A DNA stretch of 64,000 bases from Erwinia aphidicola (GTDB lineage: Bacteria > Pseudomonadota > Gammaproteobacteria > Enterobacterales > Enterobacteriaceae): the NCBI RefSeq assembly GCF_014773485.1, contig NZ_JACXBP010000001.1, forward strand, positions 372,001 to 436,000, read 5' to 3'. Every line of letters begins with the position of its first letter. Position 1 is the stretch's first letter. Below are positions 1 to 8,721 of this stretch, one piece after another. The translations under genes and the position numbers were made by a program. The notes below the pieces were generated by a model. The model saw only the letters and a program-made list of their open reading frames with translations, had not been told where the DNA came from and ran no database searches.

Positions 1-1
1 C

Positions 2-388
2 CGGCTGTGGCATCGTGCCAGCCATCATGAGTTCAGCAATGCGGTACGCGCGCGCTACGGCGCCTGCGTCATCACCGGCACGCTGCTAACCGACGAGCAG
101 GCGTGGCCGTGGGTGGAAGCCTGCCACATCGATACGCGGGAAAATGAGCAGGGCTTCCTGCTGGATAACAGCGCGGATAACGGCCTGTTTCTGCGCAGCG
201 ACCTGCAACGGCTGTTTGCCAGTAAACGGCTGTCAATTGACCCGTTGAGTGGTTCGGTGCATTTTCGCCGCACGTTACAGGAAGATAACACCCTGCTGCC
301 GTTTTATCAGCAGCTGGAAGGGAAAGTCTGCGCCCTGTGGTCACAGGTGCCGGAGAGCACGCGCCAACGTTTATCACTGAAAGCCTGA
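2..388 (+). CDS. HNH_2-type endonuclease-like protein, C-terminal part
   Basis: This is the 3' part of a gene that starts before the window; the frame is open from the left edge to the stop. The protein has the layout of the HNH_2 group of putative nucleases: an RARYGACVITG segment, then EACHI, then an N-S-A-D-N-G-L-F-L-R-S-D stretch leading into LQRLF. In this family the H of the first motif and the N/DNG...H-like block form the metal site; here the last histidine (usually D-x-H-x-L-F) is replaced by Q in SDLQRLF, so activity is uncertain. A hairpin with a T run follows. It lies upstream of fliA but has its own terminator, so it is probably not part of the flagellar operon. Confidence 0.6.
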   Translation, partial: RLWHRASHHEFSNAVRARYGACVITGTLLTDEQAWPWVEACHIDTRENEQGFLLDNSADNGLFLRSDLQRLFASKRLSIDPLSGSVHFRRTLQEDNTLLPFYQQLEGKVCALWSQVPESTRQRLSLKA

Positions 389-395
389 TTACCGG

Positions 396-430
396 GATCC
401 CCGCGTCCTTTTTTTGTGACGCCGGGGATC
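396..430 (+). terminator. Hairpin after the HNH_2 gene
   Basis: GATCCCCG (396-403) pairs with CGGGGATC (423-430), and a shorter CGGG-ATC-CCCG hairpin at the left is followed by seven T residues. Either fold could end transcription of the upstream gene before the fliA promoter. Confidence 0.4.
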
Positions 431-494
431 TTTCAGGGCGACAAAAATGAAATAACCCGCCTTTTTTACCGCTATTCCCCCAATCAAAATGCCC

Positions 495-521
495 TACAGA
501 AACAGATAATCGTGCCGATAA
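495..521 (+). promoter_or_regulatory. FliA (sigma-28) type promoter upstream of fliA
   Basis: GCCGATAA at 514-521 is an exact match to the sigma-28 -10 element. Eleven bases upstream TACAGAAA (495-502) matches the -35 consensus TAAAGTTT at 5 of 8 positions. This spacing is standard for FliA and implies autoregulation of fliAZ, as known for enteric bacteria. A class II FlhDC promoter may lie upstream but was not resolved. Confidence 0.6.
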
Positions 522-546
522 CTTAATTAACGCAGGGTAGGTCAGA

Positions 547-1269
547 GTGAACGATCTATATACCGCCGATGGCGTGATGGACAAACATTCGCTGTGGCAG
601 CGATACATACCGCTGGTTCGCCATGAAGCGTTGCGCCTGCAGGTCCGTCTGCCGGCCAGCGTGGAGCTGGACGATCTGCTTCAGGCTGGGGGTATCGGGC
701 TGCTGAATGCCGTAGAGCGCTACGACGCCCTTCAGGGCACCGCATTTACCACCTACGCCGTTCAACGCATTCGTGGCGCGATGCTCGACGAATTACGCAG
801 CCGCGACTGGGCACCACGCAGCGTGCGCCGCAATGCGCGCGAGGTGGCGGGTGCCATGCATCGGGTTGAACAGGCGCTGGGGCGCACGGCATCCGAGCAG
901 GAAGTGGCTGCGCAGCTTGATGTGTCGCTGGAGGAGTACCGGCAGATCCTGCTGGATACCAATAACAGCCAGCTGTTCTCTTATGACGAATATCGTGAGG
1001 AACACGGTGACAGCGCCGAGCTGGTGACGGATGGCCACGAAGAGGCTAATCCGCTGCATCAGCTAATGGAAGGGAATCTGCGCGAACGCGTCATTGAAGC
1101 GATCGAAGCGTTACCCGATCGCGAAAAAATGGTGCTGACGCTCTATTACCAGGAAGAACTGAATTTGAAAGAGATTGGCGCCGTGCTGGAAGTGGGGGAA
1201 TCCCGCGTCAGCCAGCTGCACAGTCAGGCGATCAAACGCCTGCGCGCCCGGTTATCGGGAGCGCGCTGA
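547..1269 (+). CDS. fliA: RNA polymerase sigma factor for flagellar operon, FliA (sigma-28)
   Basis: Sigma-28 directs transcription of late (class III) flagellar and chemotaxis genes and is held by the anti-sigma factor FlgM until the hook is complete. The 240-residue product is close to the usual 239 and keeps the enteric sequence almost throughout: MDKHSLWQRY near the N terminus, the region 2 block DDLLQAGGIGLLNAVERYD, AFTTYAVQRIRGAMLDELR, and the C-terminal region 4 helix-turn-helix LNLKEIGAVLEVGESRVSQLHSQA. The start is GTG, as in E. coli, with the sequence GTGAACGATCTATATACCGC. fliZ follows after 43 bases, and a FliA-type promoter lies just upstream. Confidence 0.97.
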   Translation: MNDLYTADGVMDKHSLWQRYIPLVRHEALRLQVRLPASVELDDLLQAGGIGLLNAVERYDALQGTAFTTYAVQRIRGAMLDELRSRDWAPRSVRRNAREVAGAMHRVEQALGRTASEQEVAAQLDVSLEEYRQILLDTNNSQLFSYDEYREEHGDSAELVTDGHEEANPLHQLMEGNLRERVIEAIEALPDREKMVLTLYYQEELNLKEIGAVLEVGESRVSQLHSQAIKRLRARLSGAR

Positions 1270-1312
1270 CAAAGTCAGTTTTGCACTCTCAACACCAACC
1301 GGGGAATCTCGC

Positions 1313-1816
1313 ATGGGATCCAAAATTAAAATGAGGCCGTTGAGCCGTTATTTGAAAGACTACAAACACAGCCAGAGTAACTGTTCCCACTGCGGTAAGG
1401 TACTGGACAGAATGGCGCTGGTTTTTCGTGGTCAGATCATTAACAAAGAGGCCATCGCCCGGATGGATCAGCTGATCGACGATCAGGTCTGGTTAAAATT
1501 ACAGAATGAGCTTACGGCGCTGTGCCGTTTTTGTAGCGATATCTTTTGCAACACGCATCCGACTTACTTTGACATCATGGCGTTCAAGCAGTACCTGTTT
1601 GAGCAGACCGAAATGAGCCACAGCACCATTCGCGAATACGTTGTTCGCCTGCGTCGCCTCGACGATATGCTGTCAGCGCGTAATTTTCCGGCGGAAAAAC
1701 TCAAAGGCCCGAGCTGGCATGAGTGCCTGGAAAATGATCTGCCGGATGCCGGCAACAATAACTACCGTATTGCCCTGCGGAAATACGATCAGTTTCTCGG
1801 CTGGCAGCGTAATTAA
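1313..1816 (+). CDS. fliZ: Flagellar regulator FliZ
   Basis: FliZ is a DNA-binding protein that antagonises RpoS-dependent promoters and, in Salmonella, raises FlhDC activity. The 167-residue product begins MGSKIKMRPLSRYLKDYKHS and contains the conserved segments ALCRFCSDIFC, DIMAFKQYLFEQTEMS and REYVVRLRRL, the last being the core-binding-like region used for DNA contact. It ends with NNNYRIALRKYDQF. The ATG was chosen over longer in-frame options because the conserved part starts within ten residues of it. It is co-transcribed with fliA. The C terminus is about 15 residues shorter than the E. coli protein (183 residues). Confidence 0.93.
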   Translation: MGSKIKMRPLSRYLKDYKHSQSNCSHCGKVLDRMALVFRGQIINKEAIARMDQLIDDQVWLKLQNELTALCRFCSDIFCNTHPTYFDIMAFKQYLFEQTEMSHSTIREYVVRLRRLDDMLSARNFPAEKLKGPSWHECLENDLPDAGNNNYRIALRKYDQFLGWQRN

Positions 1817-1941
1817 TACCCTTCATCCTTGAAGCTGCAACTGCGTTGGCTGCATGCGCTCACCCCAGTCACTTACTCGTGTAAGCTCCTGGGGACTTAC
1901 GCACTTGCCGCCCTGTTGCAACGCCAATTATTTTGGGTATA
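1814..1941. repeat. ERIC element (intergenic repeat unit)
   Basis: A 127-base imperfect palindrome bounded by TAATACCC and GGGTATA. The core CACCCCAGTCACTTACTCGT plus GTAAGCTCCTGGGGACTTAC matches the well-known ERIC core used for typing primers. It overlaps the end of fliZ and separates fliAZ from dcyD. It can fold over most of its length and could affect mRNA stability or termination. Confidence 0.9.
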
Positions 1942-2026
1942 GGTAAGTATGAATTCGAAGGTGACCAACCGGTCATCTTCTGTAACACTGTAGGGATAAT
2001 ATTAAACGCCTGCTGCGGAGGCTGCG

Positions 2027-3007
2027 TTGTCCTTACTGAACATCAATAATTTCCCCCGTCTCGAACTACTGGGTGCGCCCACGCCGTTAGAGCATCTTCC
2101 CCGCCTGTCCGAATATCTGGGCCGCGATATCTTTATCAAACGTGACGATGTCACGCCGGTTGCCCTGGGCGGCAACAAGCTGCGTAAGCTTGAATTCCTC
2201 GCAGCGGATGCCCTGCGTAACGGTGCCGACGTGCTGCTGACGGCCGGGGCGATCCAGTCTAACCACGTGCGCCAGACGGCGGCGGTGGCGGCGAAGCTTG
2301 GCCTGAAGTGCGTGGCGCTGCTGGAAAACCCAATTGGAACCCACTCTGCCAACTATCTCAGCAACGGTAACCGCCTGCTGCTGGAGCTGATGGGCACCGA
2401 GATCATTATGGTCGATGCGCTGCACGCGCCGGATGCGCAGTTAGAAGAGCAGGCCACGCTGCTGGAAGCCCAGGGCTTTCGCCCGTATGTGGTGCCGGTC
2501 GGCGGGTCGAACGCGCTGGGTGCGCTGGGCTACGTTGAGTGCGCGCAGGAGATCGCCCATCAGAGCGAAGGCGTGGTCGATTTTGCCGCAGTGGTGGTTG
2601 CCTCCGGCAGTGCCGGGACGCATGCCGGGCTGGCGGTGGGGCTGGAGCTGCTGCTGCCGGACACCGAACTGGTGGGCGTCACCGTGTCGCGCAAAGTGGC
2701 GGATCAGCTGCCAAAAGTGGAGAAGATCCGCGCCGAGCTGGCGCACTCATTAGCCGTGACCAGCAGCGCGCCGATTACGCTGTGGGATGACTATTTCGCG
2801 CCGCGCTACGGCGAGCCGAATGAAGAAGGAATGGAAGCGATTAAACTGCTGGCGCGTCTGGAAGGTATCTTCCTTGATCCGGTCTACACCGGCAAGGCGA
2901 TGGCCGGGCTGATCGACGGTATTGCGCAACAGCGCTTCCGTCGTGAAGGGCCGATTGTGTTTGTTCATACCGGTGGTTCACCGGCGTTGTTTGCATATCA
3001 TCAATAA
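2027..3007 (+). CDS. dcyD: D-cysteine desulfhydrase
   Basis: A PLP enzyme that converts D-cysteine to pyruvate, sulfide and ammonia in the cytoplasm. The 326-residue product matches the enteric family (about 328): [10 protein letters not shown], the PLP lysine K51 in [46 protein letters not shown] and the C-terminal [12 protein letters not shown]. The start is TTG with GGAG eight bases upstream; no better start is visible. It heads the transport operon, ending only 13 bases before tcyJ. In E. coli the order is fliY(tcyJ) before dcyD; here it is reversed. Confidence 0.95.
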   Translation: MSLLNINNFPRLELLGAPTPLEHLPRLSEYLGRDIFIKRDDVTPVALGGNKLRKLEFLAADALRNGADVLLTAGAIQSNHVRQTAAVAAKLGLKCVALLENPIGTHSANYLSNGNRLLLELMGTEIIMVDALHAPDAQLEEQATLLEAQGFRPYVVPVGGSNALGALGYVECAQEIAHQSEGVVDFAAVVVASGSAGTHAGLAVGLELLLPDTELVGVTVSRKVADQLPKVEKIRAELAHSLAVTSSAPITLWDDYFAPRYGEPNEEGMEAIKLLARLEGIFLDPVYTGKAMAGLIDGIAQQRFRREGPIVFVHTGGSPALFAYHQ

Positions 3008-3020
3008 TAATGGGGTTGCT

Positions 3021-3824
3021 ATGAAATTTTCGAAAGTTCGTCGCCAGTTGGTGATGGGAACCATGGCGCTGGCGCTGGTCGGCGGTATGACTATGCAGGC
3101 ACAGGCAGCGGATGAAAACCTGCTGGCGAAAGTCAAAGAGCGCGGTTCGCTGCAGGTGGGGCTGGAAGGCACTTATCCGCCGTTCAGCTTCCAGGATGAG
3201 AATGGCAAGCTGGCCGGCTTTGAAGTCGACTTCGCCGAGGCGCTGGCGCAGCACCTGGGCGTTAAGGCCAGTCTGAAGCCGACCAAGTGGGACGGTATGC
3301 TGGCGTCCCTTGACTCTAAGCGCATCGATGTGGTGATCAACCAGGTCACTATCTCCGACGAGCGTAAGAAGAAGTATGACTTCTCTACGCCTTATACCAT
3401 CTCCGGTATCCAGGCGCTGACCAAAAAGGCCAACGCGGGCAGCATCACCAAGCCGGAAGATCTGAGCGGCAAGAAAGTCGGCGTGGGTCTTGGCTCAAAC
3501 TACGAGCAGTGGCTGCGCGAGAACGTGAAGGGCGTGGACATCCGTACTTATGATGATGACCCAACGAAATACCAGGATCTGCGCGTAGGCCGTACCGATG
3601 CCATCCTGGTCGATCGCCTGGCGGCGCTGGATCTGGTGAAGAAAACCGGCGATACCATGGCGGCAGCAGGCCCGGCATTCTCCCGTCAGGAATCAGGCGT
3701 GGCGCTGCGTAAAGGCAACGCTCAGCTGCTGGATGCTATTAACAAAGCGATTGCTGATATGCAAAAAGATGGCACCATGAAGAAGATTTCTGAAAAATGG
3801 TTTGGTACGGACGTAACTAAATAA
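3021..3824 (+). CDS. tcyJ: Cystine ABC transporter, periplasmic binding protein (FliY/TcyJ)
   Basis: Periplasmic solute-binding component of the L-cystine importer TcyJLN; it also binds D-cysteine and diaminopimelate analogues in E. coli. The 267-residue precursor has a signal peptide of about 29 residues ending MTMQAQA before ADENLL, then the family-3 binding-protein fold: GTYPPFSFQDENGKLAGFEVDF, GMLASLDSKRIDVVINQVTI, FSTPYTISG and KVGVGLGSNYEQWL. The ATG with GGGG upstream gives the length of the E. coli protein. The stop overlaps the tcyL start by one base, so the operon is translationally coupled. Confidence 0.95.
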   Translation: MKFSKVRRQLVMGTMALALVGGMTMQAQAADENLLAKVKERGSLQVGLEGTYPPFSFQDENGKLAGFEVDFAEALAQHLGVKASLKPTKWDGMLASLDSKRIDVVINQVTISDERKKKYDFSTPYTISGIQALTKKANAGSITKPEDLSGKKVGVGLGSNYEQWLRENVKGVDIRTYDDDPTKYQDLRVGRTDAILVDRLAALDLVKKTGDTMAAAGPAFSRQESGVALRKGNAQLLDAINKAIADMQKDGTMKKISEKWFGTDVTK

Positions 3825-4492
3825 TGCACGAAAGTCTGCAACTGGTGCTGGATTCAGCACCATTTTTACTTAAGGGCGCACTGTTCACGCTGCAGCTGAG
3901 TATTGGCGGGATGTTCTTCGGCCTGCTGCTCGGCTTTTTGCTGGCGATGATGCGCCTTTCCCATTTCTGGCCGATTGCCTGGCTGTCGCGTTTTTACGTT
4001 TCAATTTTTCGCGGCACGCCGCTGATCGCCCAACTGTTTATGATCTACTACGGCCTGCCGCAGTTCGGCATTGAGCTGGACCCGATCCCGTCGGCGATGA
4101 TTGGCCTGTCGCTGAATACGGCGGCGTATGCTTCTGAATCCCTGCGCGGGGCGATTGCCGCCATCGAGCGCGGGCAGTGGGAAGCGGCGGCCAGTATCGG
4201 CATGTCGCGCTGGCAGACGATGAAGCGGGTGATCCTGCCGCAGGCGGCACGCACCGCGCTGCCGCCGCTCGGCAACAGCTTTATCAGCCTGGTTAAAGAT
4301 ACCTCGCTGGCGGCCACCATTCAGGTGCCGGAGCTGTTCCGTCAGGCGCAGCTGGTCACCTCGCGCACGCTGGAAGTGTTCACCATGTATCTGGCGGCAT
4401 CGCTGATTTACTGGGTGATGGCGACGCTCCTCTCCTTCCTGCAAAGCCGGCTGGAAGATCGTGTCAACCGCCAGGATCGGGAGTCGAAATGA
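3824..4492 (+). CDS. tcyL: Cystine ABC transporter permease
   Basis: Inner-membrane permease of the cystine importer, 222 residues, polar amino acid transporter (HisM) family. There are about five membrane segments, and the cytoplasmic EAA loop is visible as EAAASIGMSRWQTMKRVILPQAARTALPPLGN. The N terminus carries SAPFLLKGALFTLQLSIGGM typical of the family, and FRGTPLIAQLFMIYYGLPQ follows. The start overlaps the tcyJ stop (TAATG), and the stop overlaps the tcyN start (ATGA). Confidence 0.95.
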   Translation: MHESLQLVLDSAPFLLKGALFTLQLSIGGMFFGLLLGFLLAMMRLSHFWPIAWLSRFYVSIFRGTPLIAQLFMIYYGLPQFGIELDPIPSAMIGLSLNTAAYASESLRGAIAAIERGQWEAAASIGMSRWQTMKRVILPQAARTALPPLGNSFISLVKDTSLAATIQVPELFRQAQLVTSRTLEVFTMYLAASLIYWVMATLLSFLQSRLEDRVNRQDRESK

Positions 4493-5241
4493 GTACCATT
4501 GAAGTCAGTCAGCTGGTAAAGAAATTTAACGGACAGACGGTGCTGCACGGCATCGATCTGACGGTCAATGCCGGGGAAGTGGTGGCGATTATCGGGCCAA
4601 GCGGCTCCGGGAAAACCACGCTGCTGCGCAGTATTAACCTGCTGGAAGTGCCGGATAGCGGCACCATTCAGGTCGGGGCGATCCGCGTGGATGCCGCACA
4701 GTCGATGTCGAAGCAGAAAGAGCGCGTGCGCCAGCTGCGCCAGCAGGTCGGCTTTGTCTTCCAGAACTTCAATCTGTTTCCGCACCGTACGGTGCTGGAG
4801 AATATCATTGAAGGGCCAACCATTGTTAAAGGGGAGCCAAAGGCAGAAGCGATAGCGCGCGCCCGTCAGCTGCTCGAACGGGTGGGGTTGCAGGGCAAGG
4901 AAGAGAGTTATCCGCGCAAGCTTTCCGGCGGCCAGCAGCAGCGTGTGGCGATTGCCCGTGCACTGGCGATGCGCCCGGAGGTGATCCTGTTTGATGAGCC
5001 GACCTCGGCACTGGATCCGGAGCTGGTGGGAGAAGTACTGAACACCATCCGTTCGCTGGCGCAGGAGAAGCGCACCATGGTGATCGTCACTCATGAGATG
5101 AGCTTCGCCCGCGATGTGGCCGACCGCGCCATCTTTATGGACCAGGGTAAAATTGTGGAGCAGGGTGCCGCCCGCGAGTTGTTCTCTAATCCGCAGCAGC
5201 CGCGCACGCGCCAGTTCCTCGATAAACTCCTCAATCATTAA
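4489..5241 (+). CDS. tcyN: Cystine ABC transporter ATP-binding protein
   Basis: ATPase of the cystine importer, 250 residues. Walker A is GPSGSGKTT (around residue 33), the Q loop is [16 protein letters not shown], the ABC signature is [15 protein letters not shown], Walker B is [14 protein letters not shown], and the H loop is [16 protein letters not shown]. The gene overlaps tcyL by four bases and ends the dcyD-tcyJLN operon, followed by a palindromic hairpin. Confidence 0.95.
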   Translation: MSTIEVSQLVKKFNGQTVLHGIDLTVNAGEVVAIIGPSGSGKTTLLRSINLLEVPDSGTIQVGAIRVDAAQSMSKQKERVRQLRQQVGFVFQNFNLFPHRTVLENIIEGPTIVKGEPKAEAIARARQLLERVGLQGKEESYPRKLSGGQQQRVAIARALAMRPEVILFDEPTSALDPELVGEVLNTIRSLAQEKRTMVIVTHEMSFARDVADRAIFMDQGKIVEQGAARELFSNPQQPRTRQFLDKLLNH

Positions 5242-5260
5242 GTCTTCAGCGGGTCGACCA

Positions 5261-5287
5261 GAAAAGAAGGTCGACCCCTGAGGTATT
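5261..5287. repeat. Palindromic intergenic element, GGGTCGACC class
   Basis: GGGTCGACC (5261-5269) pairs with GGTCGACCC (5279-5287) around the loop AGAAAAGAA. It sits just after the tcyN stop and probably protects the 3' end or ends the transcript. The same stem recurs at several gene ends in this window. Confidence 0.75.
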
Positions 5288-5592
5288 CCCATAAAAAATA
5301 ATCCCAATATTATCGCGGAACGTCAGGCGTCAGGTTTCAGGAGGGAGCATCAGCGTCGCGGTTTGAAAATCCACAGCGAGCACGATGATAGTGGGGGATG
5401 AGCCTGGTCCGCAGGGACCGCCCACTGAAAGTCATTAAGGTTATTCTTAAAAGCCCACGGCAAACACCCGGAATAACCGTGGCTTGTTCCAGCAGCGGCT
5501 GGGATAACGGTCAATTAGGACGATCCTCATAGTGATTAGCAGGCTAACGAGAGATACTTATCCAGTTAAAATAATTTTACTGGATTTTGATT
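5288..5592. other. Non-coding stretch before the first acyltransferase
   Basis: No convincing gene is seen here. The region contains small inverted repeats: GGTCC/GGACC near 5406-5419, and AGCCCACGG (5452-5460) against CCGTGGCT (5477-5484). It probably holds the promoter and 5' leader of the downstream acyltransferase. A small structured RNA is possible but cannot be shown by eye. Confidence 0.35.
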
Positions 5593-6687
5593 ATGTCTGT
5601 CTCTGGCAAGCAAGAAGTATTATGGATTAATACATTAAAAGGTGGCTGTATACTGCTGGTGGTTTTACATCACACCATCATCACGACGTTTATTCCATCA
5701 TTGCAGTATTTAACGGCGGGGTTGTTACCGGCTGATATGTGGGTAGTGTTTAATAAATATCTCTCGCCGCTGCGTATGCCAGCGTTCTTTTTTGTTTCAG
5801 GCTTGCTGGCGGCTAGTGCCATCAGCAAAAAGAGCTGGAGCGAGGTATTTACTAAAAAATTCACCAACATCATTTATCTTTACATTCTGTGGGGCATTAT
5901 CCAGTGGGTCAGTATTTATAATATCTCGACCAATTTAATTGGTCAGAAGCTCTCCTCTTCGGTCAATGCCGCCTATGCAGGATCGCCACTGGAATTTATT
6001 AAATTACTGACGCTGTCGATGACCAGCCTGTGGTATCTGTACGCGCTGGCGGGTTATTTCCTCGTGGCGAAACTGTTCCACAGCCAGAAAGTGGCACTGC
6101 TGGTGGTGGCAATTTTAGTGAACTACGCCACCCAGTTTAATCTGGTTCCTGGCTGGGGGCCGAACAGCGTGGCGCAGAACTTTGTCTACTTCCTGCTGGG
6201 CGCCTTCTTTAGCCATACCCTGATTGAGATCAGTCAGCTGTCGCGCCGTCATCTGGCGCTGCTGGCCGGGATGCTGGTGATTGGCGTGGCGCACCACGCC
6301 GCCGGCATGATGAAGAACCCGTTCTACTGCATGGTCGCAATTGTGTTTGGCATCGTGCTGTGCCGGGCGCTGAACAACCGCTTCAATATGGGGTGGCTGA
6401 ACTGGATTGGCCGCAATACGCTGCAGATCTACGTGCTGCACCGTATCTTTATTGAACTGCTGGGATTGACCATGCTGACGCTGGCAGTGAAGTACAGCTT
6501 GTTCGACAACCAGGCCTTCTCACTGGCGTGGGCGCTGGTACTGCCAGTGTTTGCCGTGAGTATCACAACCTGCATTTCGCTGGTCGCCTGGACGCTACTT
6601 AATCGTGGTCCTGGCAAGGCGCTGTTTATCTATCCGCGCCTGTTGCGTAAACCGCAGGCGGCGGAAAAAATTGCCAGCAATGGCTGA
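5593..6687 (+). CDS. Acyltransferase-3 family membrane protein, copy 1
   Basis: An integral membrane acyltransferase of the acyl_transf_3 (OafA/OpgC-like) family; such proteins move acetyl, succinyl or similar groups to sugars or lipids across the inner membrane. The substrate cannot be told. The 364-residue product has about ten hydrophobic segments and starts with the characteristic block INTLKGGCILLVVLHH, carrying the family histidine pair, then LRMPAFFFVSGLLAA. Near the C terminus it has NWIGRNTLQIYVLHRIF, typical of the last helices. The ATG was chosen by alignment with the second copy; a TTG lies two codons upstream. It has its own terminator. Confidence 0.85.
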   Translation: MSVSGKQEVLWINTLKGGCILLVVLHHTIITTFIPSLQYLTAGLLPADMWVVFNKYLSPLRMPAFFFVSGLLAASAISKKSWSEVFTKKFTNIIYLYILWGIIQWVSIYNISTNLIGQKLSSSVNAAYAGSPLEFIKLLTLSMTSLWYLYALAGYFLVAKLFHSQKVALLVVAILVNYATQFNLVPGWGPNSVAQNFVYFLLGAFFSHTLIEISQLSRRHLALLAGMLVIGVAHHAAGMMKNPFYCMVAIVFGIVLCRALNNRFNMGWLNWIGRNTLQIYVLHRIFIELLGLTMLTLAVKYSLFDNQAFSLAWALVLPVFAVSITTCISLVAWTLLNRGPGKALFIYPRLLRKPQAAEKIASNG

Positions 6688-6699
6688 CACTGTTCTCTC

Positions 6700-6726
6700 T
6701 GGCCGATTTATTCGGCCATTTTTTTA
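6700..6726 (+). terminator. Rho-independent terminator between the two acyltransferase genes
   Basis: TGGCCGA (6700-6706) and TCGGCCA (6712-6718) form a stem with a five-base loop, followed at once by eight T residues. Confidence 0.85.
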
Positions 6727-6830
6727 CCATTAAATAAATATAAAAATAATTAATCAGTATCCATTCTGGCATGACGGAGGATGTACCAGAACCCTTTACC
6801 AACATCGGACCACTACAGCTGGAGTATTTA

Positions 6831-7904
6831 ATGAATACACCTCAGAAGAAAGAGATCGCCTGGGTAAATACCCTGAAAGGCGGTTGTATTTTGCTTGTTG
6901 TGCTTTACCACGTCGTTTTACCCGGTTATGCCGAAATGGTTTCTCATCTTACTGCCGGGCTGTTACCGGCTAAACTATGGGTGGCCTTTAATAACACTCT
7001 ATCTCCGTTACGAATGCCGGCATTTTTCTTTGTCTCCGGCCTGCTGGCGGCAAATGCTATTTCTAACCGGCCCTGGAAACAGGTGTTCACTTCACGCGTC
7101 ACCAATCTTTTTTATCTCTATTTTCTCTGGGGCGTGATCCAGTGGCTGATGATTAATGGCGTATCCAACAATATCATGGGCGATCATCTGTCGGATAATA
7201 TCAACGCCGCCTGGGCCGAAACCCCCTGGCAGTTTCTCAAGCTGATGCTGCTGGCGATGAGCTCCTCCTGGTATCTGTATGCGCTGGGGTTGTTCTTCCT
7301 GGCTGCCAAGCTGTTCCGCCAGCAAAAAACGCTGGTGATGCTGGCGGCGGTGCTGCTGAACTATGCGGCAGTTACCAAAGTGATCCCAGGCTGGGGACCG
7401 GAAAGCCTGTCGCAATACTTTATCTTCTTCCTGTTTGGCTCATTTTACAGTGCGATCCTGATCCGCTGGAGCGAATGGCGGCGGGATAACGTGCTACCGT
7501 GGATGGTACTGCTGGCGCTGTCGCTGGTGCACATCTGGCTGGGCCTGGATAAGAGCCTGTTCCTGTGCGTGCTGGCAATTCTCGGCTGCATCGCCGCCTG
7601 CCGTCTCCTTAATCAGTACTTCAGCATGAAGTGGCTCAACTGGGTGGGGAAAAACACGCTGCAAATCTATGTGCTGCACCGCATCTTTATTGAGTTCTTT
7701 GGTATGTCGGCGATCCTGTTTGCCGTCAGCCATCAGCTGTTTGCCAGTAAAGCATTTTCCATGCTGTGGGCAATCGCTTTCCCGCTGGTGATGGTGGGGC
7801 TGTGCGTCGCCTGTTCGGTGGGGATCTGGACGCTGCTGAACCGCGGCTGGGGTAAATCGCTGTTTATCTACCCGAAGCTGCTGCGCATGAAGTTCGATAG
7901 CTAA
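6831..7904 (+). CDS. Acyltransferase-3 family membrane protein, copy 2
   Basis: A paralogue of the preceding gene, 357 residues, with the same layout: VNTLKGGCILLVVLYH at the N terminus, LRMPAFFFVSGLLAANAI, WYLYALGLFFLAAKLF, VIPGWGPESLSQYFIFFLFGSF, NWVGKNTLQIYVLHRIFIEFFG and a C-terminal LLNRGWGKSLFIYPKLLR. The ATG used has GGAG six bases upstream and matches the start of copy 1; an in-frame ATG 60 bases earlier would add residues without a counterpart. The first copy has VVLHH where this one has VVLYH. The tandem arrangement points to local duplication followed by divergence; substrate unknown. Confidence 0.85.
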   Translation: MNTPQKKEIAWVNTLKGGCILLVVLYHVVLPGYAEMVSHLTAGLLPAKLWVAFNNTLSPLRMPAFFFVSGLLAANAISNRPWKQVFTSRVTNLFYLYFLWGVIQWLMINGVSNNIMGDHLSDNINAAWAETPWQFLKLMLLAMSSSWYLYALGLFFLAAKLFRQQKTLVMLAAVLLNYAAVTKVIPGWGPESLSQYFIFFLFGSFYSAILIRWSEWRRDNVLPWMVLLALSLVHIWLGLDKSLFLCVLAILGCIAACRLLNQYFSMKWLNWVGKNTLQIYVLHRIFIEFFGMSAILFAVSHQLFASKAFSMLWAIAFPLVMVGLCVACSVGIWTLLNRGWGKSLFIYPKLLRMKFDS

Positions 7905-7929
7905 GTCGCGAAGGGAGCATGCCTGAAGA

Positions 7930-7949
7930 GGGTCGGGCATGCCCGACCC
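7930..7949. repeat. Palindromic intergenic element, GGGTCGGGCATGCCCGACCC
   Basis: A perfect 20-base palindrome between the convergent acyltransferase and pcaD genes. Related palindromes recur near 25612-25639 and 57721-57771. It may act as a bidirectional terminator. Confidence 0.75.
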
Positions 7950-7964
7950 CCTGCGGCCGGTGCG

Positions 7965-8720
7965 TCACGTATGCAGGAAATTCACCACGCTAGTGTTAAA
8001 TTCCTCTGGGCAGGCGATGTTGGACAGATGTGCCGCCGGTAGCACCTCCAGACGAGCTTTGGCGATATGCTGATGCAGCCACTGGGCCTGGACCAGCGGG
8101 GTAATGGTGTCAAATTCTCCGGCGACAACCAGCAGCGGCAGGTTAATCCGCCCGGCATCAGCATGCAGGTCAGCCTGAGCCAGGACATCGCAGCACGCGG
8201 CATAGCCGACGGCACTGCCGTGTGACAGCTGCATCACCAGTCGGCTGACTTGAGGATGCGCATGGCGGATAAATTCTGGGGTAAACCAGCGTGCGGAAGA
8301 GCCGGCAGCCACCGCTGACAACCCCTGTTCGCGTACCTGCCGCGCCCGCTGCAGCCAGGCCTCCTCACTGCCGATACGCGCGGCCGTATTGGCCACCACC
8401 ATTTTTCGGAAACGGGCAGGGTAATGACGCGCCAGCCATAATCCGGTTAATCCCCCCATCGAGATACCGCAGAAGCTGGCATTTTCCACGTCGAGATGAT
8501 CGAGCAGGGCGATAACGTCGCGCCCGAGGATCTCCAGATTCAGCTCACAGCTGGGTAGCGGTGTGCTGCCGTGCCCGCGTGGGTTATAGCGCAGCACGTT
8601 AAAGTCGCGGGTCAGGGCCGCCATTTGCGGCTGCCACATATCCCAGGTGGTGCCTAATGAGTTGGCCAGCACCAGCATCGGAGCTTCTTTCGGGCCATCC
8701 AGGCGATATTCAATATTCAT
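7965..8720 (-). CDS. pcaD: 3-oxoadipate enol-lactonase
   Basis: An alpha/beta hydrolase that opens beta-ketoadipate enol-lactone to beta-ketoadipate, the step where the catechol and protocatechuate branches meet. The 251-residue product has the oxyanion region [13 protein letters not shown], the nucleophile elbow GISMGG (Ser87), an acid in GEFDTITP and the histidine in AAHLSN. The ATG at the right has AAAGGAG upstream; a TTG five codons earlier is in frame, but the ribosome site lies inside that extension, so it is not used. The start is one base past the pcaF stop, so translation is coupled. Confidence 0.93.
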   Translation of the reverse strand: MNIEYRLDGPKEAPMLVLANSLGTTWDMWQPQMAALTRDFNVLRYNPRGHGSTPLPSCELNLEILGRDVIALLDHLDVENASFCGISMGGLTGLWLARHYPARFRKMVVANTAARIGSEEAWLQRARQVREQGLSAVAAGSSARWFTPEFIRHAHPQVSRLVMQLSHGSAVGYAACCDVLAQADLHADAGRINLPLLVVAGEFDTITPLVQAQWLHQHIAKARLEVLPAAHLSNIACPEEFNTSVVNFLHT

Positions 8721-8721
8721 C

